Positions 34,827-43,909 of a DNA stretch of 64,000 nucleotides are shown here, one piece after another. Position 1 is the first letter of the stretch; each line of letters begins with the position of its first letter. Made by a program: the position numbers and the translations under genes. The notes beneath the pieces are model-generated. The model saw nothing but the letters and a program-made list of their open reading frames with translations, did no database searches and was not told the DNA's origin. The DNA comes from IMCC2047 sp041395865 (GTDB taxonomy: Bacteria; Pseudomonadota; Gammaproteobacteria; Pseudomonadales; IMCC2047), in assembly GCA_041395865.1 (NCBI GenBank), contig JAWKZQ010000002.1, positions 124,001 to 188,000 on the forward strand. Reading direction: 5' to 3'.

Positions 34827-35989
34827 CAGAGACTCCCTACCCGTTCATGCAACCATCGCTGATTGAAACGCACGTGCTTGATTCGCGTCCGGTTCCAGGT
34901 ATAAATCACATGAAAATCCCCGTCGGCCGACTGCAAAAAAGCCGGGTAGGAGAACTGGTACTCTACACCGGGAACATTTTCCTGGTATTCAATTTCATGC
35001 AAAAGCTGCCAGCTTTCCCCTTCGTCATCGCTGTGCATTAACGACAGGTTATTGCGTTTATCATGCTGATTATTCAAAACCATCAGTAGCCCGCTGTCCT
35101 CAAGACTCAGCCCCGCAACAGCCGCATTGGGGTTGGGGAGTTCGGCAAAGGTCGGGGCCGTAAAGCTGCGTCCGCCATCATCCGTCGAAACTTCAAACAG
35201 CCTGCTGTCCGGCGCGTCGGTACTATTTCGCAAATAAACCCTGGCAGAGAGATCGCCAGTGGGTAGCAGTATCGGTTGCAGGCTGCTTCGGCCGGAGGTA
35301 ATCCGGACTTTATCCAAAACATCCCCTTCGGCACTCAGGTGCAGCACCTCGCCAAATTTACCAATCATTTCATGGTAAACCGGCAATCCGATACTACCGT
35401 CTGCAAACTGGAAGGGGCGGCCTTTCACCAAGGTGCTGATGTTAAAAATCGGAGACGTCAGCAGGCGTTTCGGTTCACTCCAGGTTTGCCCGTCATCCAG
35501 GGATGTAATGACATTAATGCTGCTGCCAGCCCAACCGCCGACAGAAACCGTGACAAAAAACAGCCAGATTCGCCCGTCACGGTCACGCAATGTAACCGGG
35601 TTGCCCAGTTTGCGCAGGTAAATACCCAGTTGCTTGGCCATCTCCCGGCGCTCCACCAAAACACGTTCGGCATGCCACCGGTTCTTGGCTAAATCCAGGA
35701 CGGCCGTATAAATGGAAACATCCTTGGCGCCTTCCCGTGAACCGCCGTACCAAAAGGCCCGTAAATTACCATCCGACTGGTTGGCAAAAACTGCACTGTG
35801 GCTTTCATGGGTCGATCCGGAAGACAAGAACTGCTGACGATAAGCAGGCTTCCCTTGAACGGAGGAGGACTCAGGTAATTGAGCCTGTCCATCGAGCCCA
35901 AAGGGCTTCTCCGCCGGTTGCCCCGCGAACATAAACAGCAGCGGTAAAAAAGCCACAACCGTCAGGATAAGTAGACAAAAACGTTTCAA
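34826..35989 (-). CDS. BNR-repeat sialidase-like protein, membrane anchored
   Basis: A 387-residue protein with an N-terminal signal/anchor (MKRFCLLILTVVAFLPLLFM) and a six-bladed propeller of the BNR_2 sialidase-like type. Three Asp boxes are visible: SLDDGQTW (163-170), STDDGGRSF (268-276) and SDDEGESW (320-327). The conserved GSTHESHSAV and AFWYGGSREGAKDVSIY segments mark the family. Whether it hydrolyses sialic acids or another sugar acid is not shown; many relatives have unknown substrates. It heads a coupled operon with two polytopic membrane proteins, which suggests a membrane-associated glycan task. Confidence 0.8.
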   Translation of the reverse strand: MKRFCLLILTVVAFLPLLFMFAGQPAEKPFGLDGQAQLPESSSVQGKPAYRQQFLSSGSTHESHSAVFANQSDGNLRAFWYGGSREGAKDVSIYTAVLDLAKNRWHAERVLVERREMAKQLGIYLRKLGNPVTLRDRDGRIWLFFVTVSVGGWAGSSINVITSLDDGQTWSEPKRLLTSPIFNISTLVKGRPFQFADGSIGLPVYHEMIGKFGEVLHLSAEGDVLDKVRITSGRSSLQPILLPTGDLSARVYLRNSTDAPDSRLFEVSTDDGGRSFTAPTFAELPNPNAAVAGLSLEDSGLLMVLNNQHDKRNNLSLMHSDDEGESWQLLHEIEYQENVPGVEYQFSYPAFLQSADGDFHVIYTWNRTRIKHVRFNQRWLHERVGSL

Positions 35990-36108
35990 AACAGGAAACC
36001 GGCTCCAAAGAACTCAAATAAAAACCGGCTATTTTCCCTGAATACGTGGTAATAGCAAGTAAAGTTTATGCCCTGCCCTTTACCTGAATTTGTCTGTATT
36101 TGACGTAA

Positions 36109-36143
36109 AAAAGCCCCGATTGATCGCTCAATCGGGGCTTTCA
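36109..36143 (-). terminator. rho-independent terminator
   Basis: AAAGCCCCGATTGA pairs with TCAATCGGGGCTTT around a TCGC loop. Read on minus it ends in six T and follows the secreted-protein gene. It can also act weakly on plus. Confidence 0.9.
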
Positions 36144-36191
36144 CCTAGTTTACCCAAGCATCATTCGGCGCTGTGGGCAATCCGTCTCACA

Positions 36192-37763
36192 CTAGGGTAC
36201 AGAGGGTGTGAAAGGCAGAGACTCTTCATAGTCCACGGCATCCTGGGAAGACTCGAAGGCCTTGTCCTGGGTACCGGTTCCAGTGAATTGCTCTGGATTA
36301 TTAATACCTTTATCAGTCAGGTAGGTATCGGTATAGGCCCCGTAAACTCCGGGTATATCGGTATAACCACGGGTCAGCGGGTTACCGTCATTATCCTGGT
36401 CACCGGTATTTTGCTGACCGTCAATGGTGGCATTAGGCAGGTACTTAGTTTTGCTATCCCAGCTTTCGCCATCCAGGTTCGCCCAGAACTTGATATCCAC
36501 CATCACCGCATCACACAGAGGCGTAATTTCCTGGTAGTTGTTCGGCCAGGCAGCACCATAATAGCCGGCACCGAAATCGCCGCCCATTGCAGGACAGGCA
36601 CCATTGGCAATGGTTTTACCGCCTGGGTGATGCACACCGTAGAGGTTAGATGGCGTAGAACGTCCACGTTTACGCTGGAACTTGCCGTTAACAGCATAAT
36701 TGGCGCCCTCTTCCAATGTCGCAAAGGTAGGGAAAACTTTTCTCAGCCGGGTATTGAACCAGGGCAGGTCTTCACCGTTTTGCTTACGCGCCATCAGGTG
36801 CTCGTAATAGGGGCCGTCCGGACGGATATAGCTGAAGTTCCTGCCATAGGGATGACTATCCGCGTACACAGCCACAATAAACAGGTACTCCTCGTTAAAG
36901 AAGGGTCGCTCGACCAAATAGTACTCGGCAAGGGTTCGATTGGTATCAACCCTTTCCCAACCAATCTGGTCACGGTCTCCGGATACATTCACCCAGCTAC
37001 GCGCATCAGGAAAATGATCGAGACGCAGCACATTAAGGTAGTTTTCCTTAACATCAAGACCGGCACGAGCGCCCAATGGACCGACAACATTGGCTCCAGG
37101 CTGCGCAAAGGCAAAACGAACAGACTCACGCGCATTTTCATATTCCGGGCCGGACATGGTGCAATACCAGCCAGGCAGGTCAATGGGCACATGGTTATCG
37201 TAACCGCCGTCGGGCTTGGCGTCGTATTTGGCGTGACTGACGGGCAGATCAACATAGTTCAGGAAATCGTCCGAAGAATCGCCAGGTGTGCCATTATCGT
37301 TAACCTGGTTGCCATCGGCGACATAGCCCCCAAAATTCGGGTGCGACGTCAGGTGGGAATAGTCACTTTGCAACAGGGCCAATGTTGCAGCATCCGGGTC
37401 CAGGATATCGGCAGAGGGGTGAATCCCGCCTGCGCCCTGCTCAATGTATTCGCGAACCGTACCGTTATCCTGATAACGCCACAGGCCGTGCTTACCTTCG
37501 CCAACCATGGTGGCGACCATTTCATTCACGTTGAAGAAGCGGTAGGTATTATTGGTCTGCATCTGCCCGTAATAGGCTGGCAGGTGAGGGATACCGGAGT
37601 CAGTGGTTTTGGTTTCATCGCCACCGTTGTAATAAAACGGATGGAGACTATTGAGATCCTGGGTCAGGCTGTGGACGTCACCACAATCACCACCCGCAAA
37701 AACGGACGATGAAGCAGCGGCACATACAGCAAGCCCGGTCGTAAGAGCAAGCTTCTTGATCAT
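36192..37763 (-). CDS. secreted protein of unknown function
   Basis: About 523 residues, not recognised. A Sec signal peptide (MIKKLALTTGLAVCAAASSSVFA) is followed by a soluble chain rich in Asn, Asp, Gly and Tyr, with only four cysteines after the signal (in GGDCGD, GWYCTM, NGACPA, PLCDAV), which suggests disulfides and a folded extracellular or periplasmic protein. There is no CXXCH, transmembrane helix or obvious repeat. ATG 37763 has GAGGAA upstream. It has its own terminator and is divergent from torR across 342 bp. Export by the type II system about 5 kb away is possible, but is inference from location only. Confidence 0.75.
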   Translation of the reverse strand: MIKKLALTTGLAVCAAASSSVFAGGDCGDVHSLTQDLNSLHPFYYNGGDETKTTDSGIPHLPAYYGQMQTNNTYRFFNVNEMVATMVGEGKHGLWRYQDNGTVREYIEQGAGGIHPSADILDPDAATLALLQSDYSHLTSHPNFGGYVADGNQVNDNGTPGDSSDDFLNYVDLPVSHAKYDAKPDGGYDNHVPIDLPGWYCTMSGPEYENARESVRFAFAQPGANVVGPLGARAGLDVKENYLNVLRLDHFPDARSWVNVSGDRDQIGWERVDTNRTLAEYYLVERPFFNEEYLFIVAVYADSHPYGRNFSYIRPDGPYYEHLMARKQNGEDLPWFNTRLRKVFPTFATLEEGANYAVNGKFQRKRGRSTPSNLYGVHHPGGKTIANGACPAMGGDFGAGYYGAAWPNNYQEITPLCDAVMVDIKFWANLDGESWDSKTKYLPNATIDGQQNTGDQDNDGNPLTRGYTDIPGVYGAYTDTYLTDKGINNPEQFTGTGTQDKAFESSQDAVDYEESLPFTPSVP

Positions 37764-38105
37764 AGGGATTTCCTCGCACACTTGTTATGAAGCCCAAATT
37801 GCATTTGGGTCAATTAGCAGGGCGAAATTAATAGCGCTAAATCCGCACCCGATCCTCATACCCGCCCGTTTAAAAAGTTGATTACAACGGAAATGCAGGT
37901 AAAAATTCAGTTAAGGACAATCCGTTAACTAAAATCTTTGGGGATGAGGCCAGATTAGGGATAGATCGTGAACACGGCCATGGATAAAAATAAACAGGGC
38001 GTGATCAATTGTTAAAAAACATTAACAGCCACGATTCACGACTTTACAGGTACAGACCTAGCCGACAAAATGCGGCCCACCTGAACCAAGGAATCCCTTA
38101 TCAAC
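37764..38105. promoter_or_regulatory. divergent control region between secreted protein and torR
   Basis: 342 bp, AT-rich, no gene seen. Two inverted repeats stand out: an imperfect AGTTAAGGA...TCCGTTAACT at 37909-37930 and TGTTAA-N6-TTAACA at 38010-38027. Both could be operators for the divergent promoters. I found no good tor-box match here. Confidence 0.5.
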
Positions 38106-38840
38106 ATGCCAGAACGTATCTACCACCTGCTCATTGTTGAGGATGAACCCGTTACCCGCACCAAGCTCGCGGGCTATTTCAAGGCCGCCGGCTATGAAGT
38201 CAGCGTCGCGGGAAGCGGTAAAGACATGCAGCGCATGCTCGCACGTCACCACATCGACCTGCTGCTGCTGGATATCAGCCTGCCGGACGCCGATGGGCTT
38301 GACCTTACCATGGAGCTGCGTAAAACCTACGAGCTCGGCATTATCCTGGTCACCGGTCGCAATACCGACGTTGACCGTATCCTGGGACTGGAAGTCGGCG
38401 CCGATGACTACGTCACCAAACCCTTCAACGAACGCGAACTGCTGGCCCGCGTAAAAAGCGTGCTGCGGCGCCTGAGCATCCAGGCAAACAGCGTGACAGA
38501 AAGCAGCAGCCTCTTTTTTGCCGACTGGGAGATCAACATCACCCAGCGAAAACTGGTTTCAGGTTCCGGCGACAAGGTACACCTGACACGCGGCGAATTT
38601 GAACTGCTTTGCGCACTCGTCAAACACCCTAAAACCGTTATGTCGCGGGATCGCCTTATGGCGCTGGTCACCCACCGCAGCTGGCAGCCCGATAACCGCA
38701 CCATTGATGTCCTGATAAAGCGCCTGCGCGAAAAAATCGAACCCGATCCCAAATCGCCGGAATTACTGCTAACCGTTTATGGCGAAGGGTACGTACTGGC
38801 CTGCGACGTCAGTGATCACCGCCCCGAACCGGGTGACTGA
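38106..38840 (+). CDS. torR: TorR-like response regulator
   Basis: OmpR/PhoB-type regulator of 244 residues. The receiver keeps E11/D12 (LLIVEDE), phospho-acceptor D56 (LLLLDISLPDADGLD), T and K (KPF); the C-terminal winged helix has HLTRGEFELL and PDNRTIDVLIKRLREKIEPD. Overall similarity and the neighbouring torS and torT support TorR, which in E. coli switches on TMAO respiration. No torCAD target lies in the window. It is convergent with torS, whose stop lies 2 bp away. Confidence 0.88.
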   Translation: MPERIYHLLIVEDEPVTRTKLAGYFKAAGYEVSVAGSGKDMQRMLARHHIDLLLLDISLPDADGLDLTMELRKTYELGIILVTGRNTDVDRILGLEVGADDYVTKPFNERELLARVKSVLRRLSIQANSVTESSSLFFADWEINITQRKLVSGSGDKVHLTRGEFELLCALVKHPKTVMSRDRLMALVTHRSWQPDNRTIDVLIKRLREKIEPDPKSPELLLTVYGEGYVLACDVSDHRPEPGD

Positions 38841-38842
38841 GC

Positions 38843-41767
38843 CTATCGCCGGTTAGCCGATTGCTGCTGCTGAATTCGCTGCCAGGCATCCTCCAGGGTC
38901 CGGCACGACTCGGTATACACGGATTTTAGTTTCTCCCATAATGCCCCTGTCGCAGCACTCTCCTGTTGCGCAGCCTGTTCCAGGTCATGGGCAAGCTGTC
39001 GCAGGTCGTTTAAGCCAATACTGCTGGCAGCGCTTTTCAATTTGTGCGCCTGCTTGGTCAGTTCACCCCAGTCCGCCTGCTCAATCAGGTAACCTATCTG
39101 CGCCAGCGTGTCCCGACTGCTTCTGAAAAACAGCTGTACCATCTCTTCGACCACATCAAAGCCAATCACCTGGGCATCACGCAGCAAAATCTCCTGGCAA
39201 TCCACCTGATCGATAGGCGGCACCTGGTAGAGTTCCGGCTGGTCGGCCCGCTGATAACTGAAACTGCGCTGTAATACCTCATTCAGTTTCTCGGGTTCAT
39301 AGGGTTTGCCAAGGAAAGCCGTGATGCCGGAACGCTGATAATAATCCACCTCCTGTTTAAGCACATGCGCGGAAATGGCCACAATCGGCAACTGCGCTTG
39401 TTCGGCATCCGGCAACTCGCGAATGGCCTTGGTTAATGCCAGGCCATCCATGCCCGGCAAACTGATATCGGTCAGCATGATATCGAAATGACTGTGTTTC
39501 AGCTGTTGCAACGCCGACTCCGCATCCACGACCGAGGTGACCCGGTGACCAAACTCCTCAAGAAAGGACTGGCTGACCATGCGGTTAATCTCATCATCCT
39601 CAACCAGTAAAACATTGAGCTGGTGATCCAGGTAGCTTCCGGCGGACGCTGCAAAGGCCTTGTCCAGCGGTTTCCCTTCACCACTGGCATCCTCCAGGCA
39701 CAATTCAACCGTCATGCAGGTTCCACCCTCGGGCATTCGCGAGGCACCAATCCGCCCCTGCATTGCCACCACCAGTCGTTGGCAGATGGCCAGGCCAAGA
39801 CCGATCCCCCCCTCCTTTTTCGACAGCGAAGGATCGACCTGTGTGAAGGGCTCAAAAATGGTTTCCACCATATCTTCGGCAATGCCGATCCCGGTATCCA
39901 TGATTTCAAACTTCAGGTTAGCGCCATTTGCCAACCGATCCAGTTCTGTCACCCTGAGCTTAATATGGCCCTGTTCCGTAAATTTGATCGCGTTAGTCAC
40001 CAGGTTCAGCAACACCTGGCGCAGTTTGCCCGCATCGCCGAGAAAATAACGTTGCGGCTCAATATCTATCGAAACAACCAGTTCAACCCCCTTCTCCTGG
40101 GCCGCCGGCATTGACAGCGTAATGATTTCATCGATCAGGTCCCGTAAATTGAAAGGCCGGCGCACCACGTCGATTTTTCCTGTTTCGATGGAGGAAAAAT
40201 CCAGCACGTCATTGAGAATGTCCAACAGGGAACGGGTTGCTGAATTAATCACCTCGGTGAAATAACGCTGTTTTTCCGAAAGATCGGTTTTATTGAGCAG
40301 GCGCAGCGTGCCAAGAATACCGTTCATCGGTGTACGGATTTCGTGGCTCATCATTGCCAGGAAGGTCGTCTTGGCACGGCTGGCCTGCTCGGCCTGCTTA
40401 CGGGCCACCTCGTGTTTGGCAGCCACTTCCGTCAAATCCTGGTTCATTTTCTCCAACTGCAGGGTTCGTTCTCTGACGGTTTCTTCCAAACCCTGTTTGT
40501 GTCGTTTTAAATCCTCCTCCAGGCGAACCTTCTCGATGGCATTTTCCTTGAAGACCTGGACGGCATTGGCCATTTCAGACAGTTCGTCGGCGCCACCGGT
40601 ATCGATATCAATGGAATAATCGCCGCCAGCCAGGGCATGGGTATCCGCCTCGAGCGTGGTAATCCGCTTGATAATGCCGCGCACATAAATGGAAAAAACG
40701 GCCAGCAAAATAACCGGCGTTAAAATGCCGAACAGCACCAATGCCAGCCTCGCCCGGTAGACGGAAACGTCCGCCTGCTCCGTTGCCTGGTCAATAACCT
40801 GCTGGCTTCTCAGGACGAGGTCGGCAGTAATATCATTCAACACCTCCAGCTGTGCATGGTTATCGCTGCTCAGGCTGTCGCTTTTCGCCAATGCGCCGAT
40901 AATGGTCTGGCGGATGCTGAAAAAAGAGGTTCGGCTGTTGGGCTGGGTTGCCAGGATCAGCTGGGCCTTGAGGTCATTGGCCTGTTCAAAGCGGCCGGGG
41001 TCATTGATATCCTCAATCCTACGACCCAGGATGGCCAGTGAAGCCTGGATATCCTCATCAATACGCACCAGGGCCTCGGGATCCAGCTCCGTACTGAACT
41101 GTTGAATCTGGTCCATCAAGATGGAGGACCTTAATCGCAGCTCAAACATACGCTCCAACCCATCGAACTCCACCTCAATGAGCCGATCCAGTACCTCATA
41201 GACTTTTTCCTGGTCCGTTAACGATTCAATCAAGTCGTAAACGGTCACAAGTACGGCTGTGGTGGAAGCCGCCGTGTTGGCCACCAGGGACTCGGCAATC
41301 AGGGAAAGTTGTTTTACCGCATTAATGGCGCCCCGTGTGAGCGCTCGGTTTTGCGTTTCATAGCGGAGCCGGATCCGTACCAAGTTATCCAGCTGGGTTA
41401 CGTTTTCGATCACCTGCCCGATGGTGGCCTTGAGTTTCCCGACCTGTTCGGGGCTGAAACCATGCCGGTCAAAATTCGACAACAGATCGTCAACCTGGCG
41501 AATACGGGTTTTAATGTTGAGAAAGGTTTTACTGCGCTCCTGCTCATTGCTAACCTTAATCAATTCCGGGGCACTGGCGATAATACCGGCACTGAGTTCT
41601 GCGAGGTGCTGAGCTTCGTTCATGGCCGGAATAGCCCGCTCGTTCACCAGCGTTTGGGTATTGGCAATATCCTGAAAACGGTCCCACAGGACGATGGATG
41701 TGATCATGGAAAGCACAATCAGGGTGCCAAAACCCAGGAATAACTTATTACCAATGCCAAACTTCAT
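38843..41767 (-). CDS. torS: TorS-like hybrid sensor histidine kinase
   Basis: Tripartite kinase of 974 residues. TM1 at about 8-28, a helical periplasmic sensor (about 30-340), TM2 at about 341-362, HAMP and coiled coil, then HisKA with H475 (MMSHEIRTP), ATPase domain (about 530-690), receiver (QLNVLLVEDDEIN, aspartate in MLTDISLPGMDG) and a C-terminal HPt domain (QAHKLKSAASSIG). This order is that of TorS, with phosphate passing His-Asp-His-Asp to TorR. It is divergent from torT with tor-box-like sites between. Confidence 0.93.
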   Translation of the reverse strand: MKFGIGNKLFLGFGTLIVLSMITSIVLWDRFQDIANTQTLVNERAIPAMNEAQHLAELSAGIIASAPELIKVSNEQERSKTFLNIKTRIRQVDDLLSNFDRHGFSPEQVGKLKATIGQVIENVTQLDNLVRIRLRYETQNRALTRGAINAVKQLSLIAESLVANTAASTTAVLVTVYDLIESLTDQEKVYEVLDRLIEVEFDGLERMFELRLRSSILMDQIQQFSTELDPEALVRIDEDIQASLAILGRRIEDINDPGRFEQANDLKAQLILATQPNSRTSFFSIRQTIIGALAKSDSLSSDNHAQLEVLNDITADLVLRSQQVIDQATEQADVSVYRARLALVLFGILTPVILLAVFSIYVRGIIKRITTLEADTHALAGGDYSIDIDTGGADELSEMANAVQVFKENAIEKVRLEEDLKRHKQGLEETVRERTLQLEKMNQDLTEVAAKHEVARKQAEQASRAKTTFLAMMSHEIRTPMNGILGTLRLLNKTDLSEKQRYFTEVINSATRSLLDILNDVLDFSSIETGKIDVVRRPFNLRDLIDEIITLSMPAAQEKGVELVVSIDIEPQRYFLGDAGKLRQVLLNLVTNAIKFTEQGHIKLRVTELDRLANGANLKFEIMDTGIGIAEDMVETIFEPFTQVDPSLSKKEGGIGLGLAICQRLVVAMQGRIGASRMPEGGTCMTVELCLEDASGEGKPLDKAFAASAGSYLDHQLNVLLVEDDEINRMVSQSFLEEFGHRVTSVVDAESALQQLKHSHFDIMLTDISLPGMDGLALTKAIRELPDAEQAQLPIVAISAHVLKQEVDYYQRSGITAFLGKPYEPEKLNEVLQRSFSYQRADQPELYQVPPIDQVDCQEILLRDAQVIGFDVVEEMVQLFFRSSRDTLAQIGYLIEQADWGELTKQAHKLKSAASSIGLNDLRQLAHDLEQAAQQESAATGALWEKLKSVYTESCRTLEDAWQRIQQQQSANRR

Positions 41768-41886
41768 GCCGATCTGCGCCTTTAGTACAGGTCTCAGGAA
41801 AACGCTTTACTTCTTATCGCGCAAAGCAGACCGCCAATCAAGGCTGAACCGCTATGAAGCGGGAAATTAAGCCATCAAAGCCGGTT

Positions 41887-41907
41887 CTGTTCATAACATA
41901 TTCATAT
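41887..41907. promoter_or_regulatory. two tor-box-like sites between torS and torT
   Basis: CTGTTCATAA (41887-41896) and ATATTCATAT (41898-41907) match the TorR decamer CTGTTCATAT at 9 and 8 of 10 positions, as direct repeats 11 bp apart, about one helical turn. They sit in the 184-bp gap between divergent torS and torT, so TorR probably controls its own sensory genes here. Confidence 0.7.
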
Positions 41908-41957
41908 TGTGGCTGTATCTTAGAGAATCTGAATGAGTCATCCGAATTAACGTGAGA

Positions 41958-43010
41958 ATGATTAGAGCCCTACCCTTTATCCTTTTGTTTGGCTTATCCA
42001 TTTGCCGCGCTGCCGATTCGTGGCCAGCGGTAACCTGGCAGGAGCCCTTTAACTACCAAAGCCCCAGCCACGCCTTTGCCTACCAACCTGTAAAACCGGC
42101 AACCCAACCCTGGCGCCTTTGCATCGCCTACCCTCACCTGAAAGACTCATACTGGCTCAATGTCAACTACGGCATGGTTGAGGAAGCCAAACGGCTGGGC
42201 ATAGAGATCCAGGTTGTCGATGCCGGGGGCTACCCAAACCTGGACCGGCAGATTGAACAAATCGTCGAGTGCGCCAACCAGAATCATCATGCGCTGATCG
42301 TAGGTACCGTCTCCTTCGAAGGGCTGACAGATACCGTACGCCCCATCGCCAATAAAATGCCCGTACTGGCAACCGTCAACGATATTGCTGATCCTGGCAT
42401 CATTGCAAAATCGGGCGTTTCCTGGGAGCAAATGGGTTATATGCTCGGCCGCTATCTGGCTGACCGGCACCCCAAGGGCTCCCGGAAAATCCGGATCGCC
42501 TGGTTACCCGGTCCGCAGAACTCCGGCTGGGTTTACTTCAGCGCCGTAGGCTTTAAAAAAGGCATCGAAGACAGCGCCGTTGAAATCATCGTTACCAAAT
42601 GGGGCGATACCGGCAAGGAAATCCAGCGAACCCTGGTACAGGAAACCATCGAAGAATACCCGCAGGTCGATTACATTGTGGGCAACGCACTGATGGCCGA
42701 AGCCGCCATCAGCGTGCTGAGGGAAAAGGGGCTCAATGACCGCGTCCAAGTGCTTTCCACTTACCTGACGCCTGGGGTATTTCGTGGCATCCGCCGTGGC
42801 CGTATCCTTGCCAGCGTCACAGACTCCCCTGTCTTACAGGGGCGTTTATCCATCGACCAGGCCGTGCGTATCCTGGAAAACAAACCCTACCATAAGCATG
42901 TTGGCCCGCAGGTTGTTTTACTGGATCAAAGCAACATTAACAGTATCGACCTGAGCCAGGAATTTGCTCCCCCATCCTTCCATGCTACCTTTAGGGTACA
43001 GCAACCATAA
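41958..43010 (+). CDS. torT: TorT-like periplasmic binding protein
   Basis: Periplasmic sugar-binding-type protein of about 350 residues that in E. coli binds TMAO and signals through TorS. It has a signal peptide (FILLFGLSICRAADS) and the two-lobed LacI/RbsB-like fold (WRLCIAYPHLKDSYWLNVNYG; KIRIAWLPGPQNSGWVYF). GTG at 41952 is in frame two codons earlier and could be the start. Ligand specificity for TMAO itself is inferred from the family. Confidence 0.88.
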   Translation: MIRALPFILLFGLSICRAADSWPAVTWQEPFNYQSPSHAFAYQPVKPATQPWRLCIAYPHLKDSYWLNVNYGMVEEAKRLGIEIQVVDAGGYPNLDRQIEQIVECANQNHHALIVGTVSFEGLTDTVRPIANKMPVLATVNDIADPGIIAKSGVSWEQMGYMLGRYLADRHPKGSRKIRIAWLPGPQNSGWVYFSAVGFKKGIEDSAVEIIVTKWGDTGKEIQRTLVQETIEEYPQVDYIVGNALMAEAAISVLREKGLNDRVQVLSTYLTPGVFRGIRRGRILASVTDSPVLQGRLSIDQAVRILENKPYHKHVGPQVVLLDQSNINSIDLSQEFAPPSFHATFRVQQP

Positions 43011-43232
43011 AGGGGCGAGCCAAGTATCCAGCAACAACAATATCCCGAACGCGCCATGCGGAATAAACGCTGCTGGAAGACTAGAATCGTCCGGCCACCC
43101 CCGGTTTTAATATAAATTTCCTTGGACGCGAAAAGAAAACCGGCGTTATTCTTAGCTATCAGAAGCTTAAATCAAGCTAAACCAAAATAGCGCCCGTAAA
43201 ACCAGAATAATAACCCGAACTTAAGGCAAGGC
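43011..43232. promoter_or_regulatory. upstream region of the gsp operon
   Basis: 222 bp without a gene. An inverted repeat CCGGTTTT...AAAACCGG is visible near 43102-43145, and AT-rich DNA before gspC must hold the operon promoter, but I cannot mark a -35/-10 pair with confidence. Confidence 0.4.
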
Positions 43233-43904
43233 GTGGACACAATAATTTCCGACAAACTGGCAAGCCAACTCACCAGCCGTCCCCTGTTGCTGGCAATTAT
43301 TGTCGTTGTTCTCATCGCCTGCCTTGCCGATGCTTACCTGACGCTTAAAGCCCCGCTGCCCGAACAGCCCCTGGCATCAAAAGAAATGCCAAGCCAATCC
43401 AACGAGAACGGCCTGAGCTATCGGGAAATGATGGCCATGAACCTTTTCGGTGCAGCCGCGCCCGCCAAACAGCCGCAACCAAGCCACCAGGATATACCCG
43501 AAACCAAACTGAAACTGATTCTTAAGGGGGCTTTCACCAATAGCGACCCGGAGTTAGCCAGTGCCCTGGTTGCCAAGGACCGCAACGCAGGCGCAGAGCT
43601 CTTTATCGTTGGGGATGAGTTGCCTGGCAATGCCGTTCTCGAAGAAGTACACCCCGACTATGTCGTCATCAAGCGGGGCGTACAGCTTGAAAAACTGCTT
43701 TTTTCCCGCAGCCAGGCAGAAATGGAGCGCAGCAAGCAGGAAACCGGTTTTCAACCTGCCGCCCCGTCTCAACCTCCGGCGGCCCCTCCCGAGGCGAGAA
43801 CAAATGCACCTGCGCCCGCCGTATCGGACAGTGTGCCAAACACGGCTTCGCCCAAGTCTCTCTATGAAATCCGAGAGCAGTTACGCCAACAAAATAATCA
43901 ATAA
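43233..43904 (+). CDS. gspC: type II secretion protein GspC
   Basis: Inner-membrane clamp between the platform and the secretin, 223 residues. One N-terminal helix (about 16-36), then the homology region (about 60-150; LSYREMMAMNLFGAAA and LKLILKGAF motifs) that contacts GspD, and a Pro/Ala-rich C-terminus. No PDZ domain is present; it ends in a short helical region. The start is GTG at 43233 with AAGG upstream. First gene of gspCDEFGHIJKLM. Confidence 0.92.
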   Translation: MDTIISDKLASQLTSRPLLLAIIVVVLIACLADAYLTLKAPLPEQPLASKEMPSQSNENGLSYREMMAMNLFGAAAPAKQPQPSHQDIPETKLKLILKGAFTNSDPELASALVAKDRNAGAELFIVGDELPGNAVLEEVHPDYVVIKRGVQLEKLLFSRSQAEMERSKQETGFQPAAPSQPPAAPPEARTNAPAPAVSDSVPNTASPKSLYEIREQLRQQNNQ

Positions 43905-43909
43905 ACTGA

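Noticed and set aside
36090..37712. 540-codon open frame on plus, antisense to the secreted protein gene
   Set aside because: The minus frame has a signal peptide, ribosome site and terminator. The plus frame has no ribosome site, starts inside the terminator and is Ile/Val/Thr rich in the way expected of an antisense shadow.
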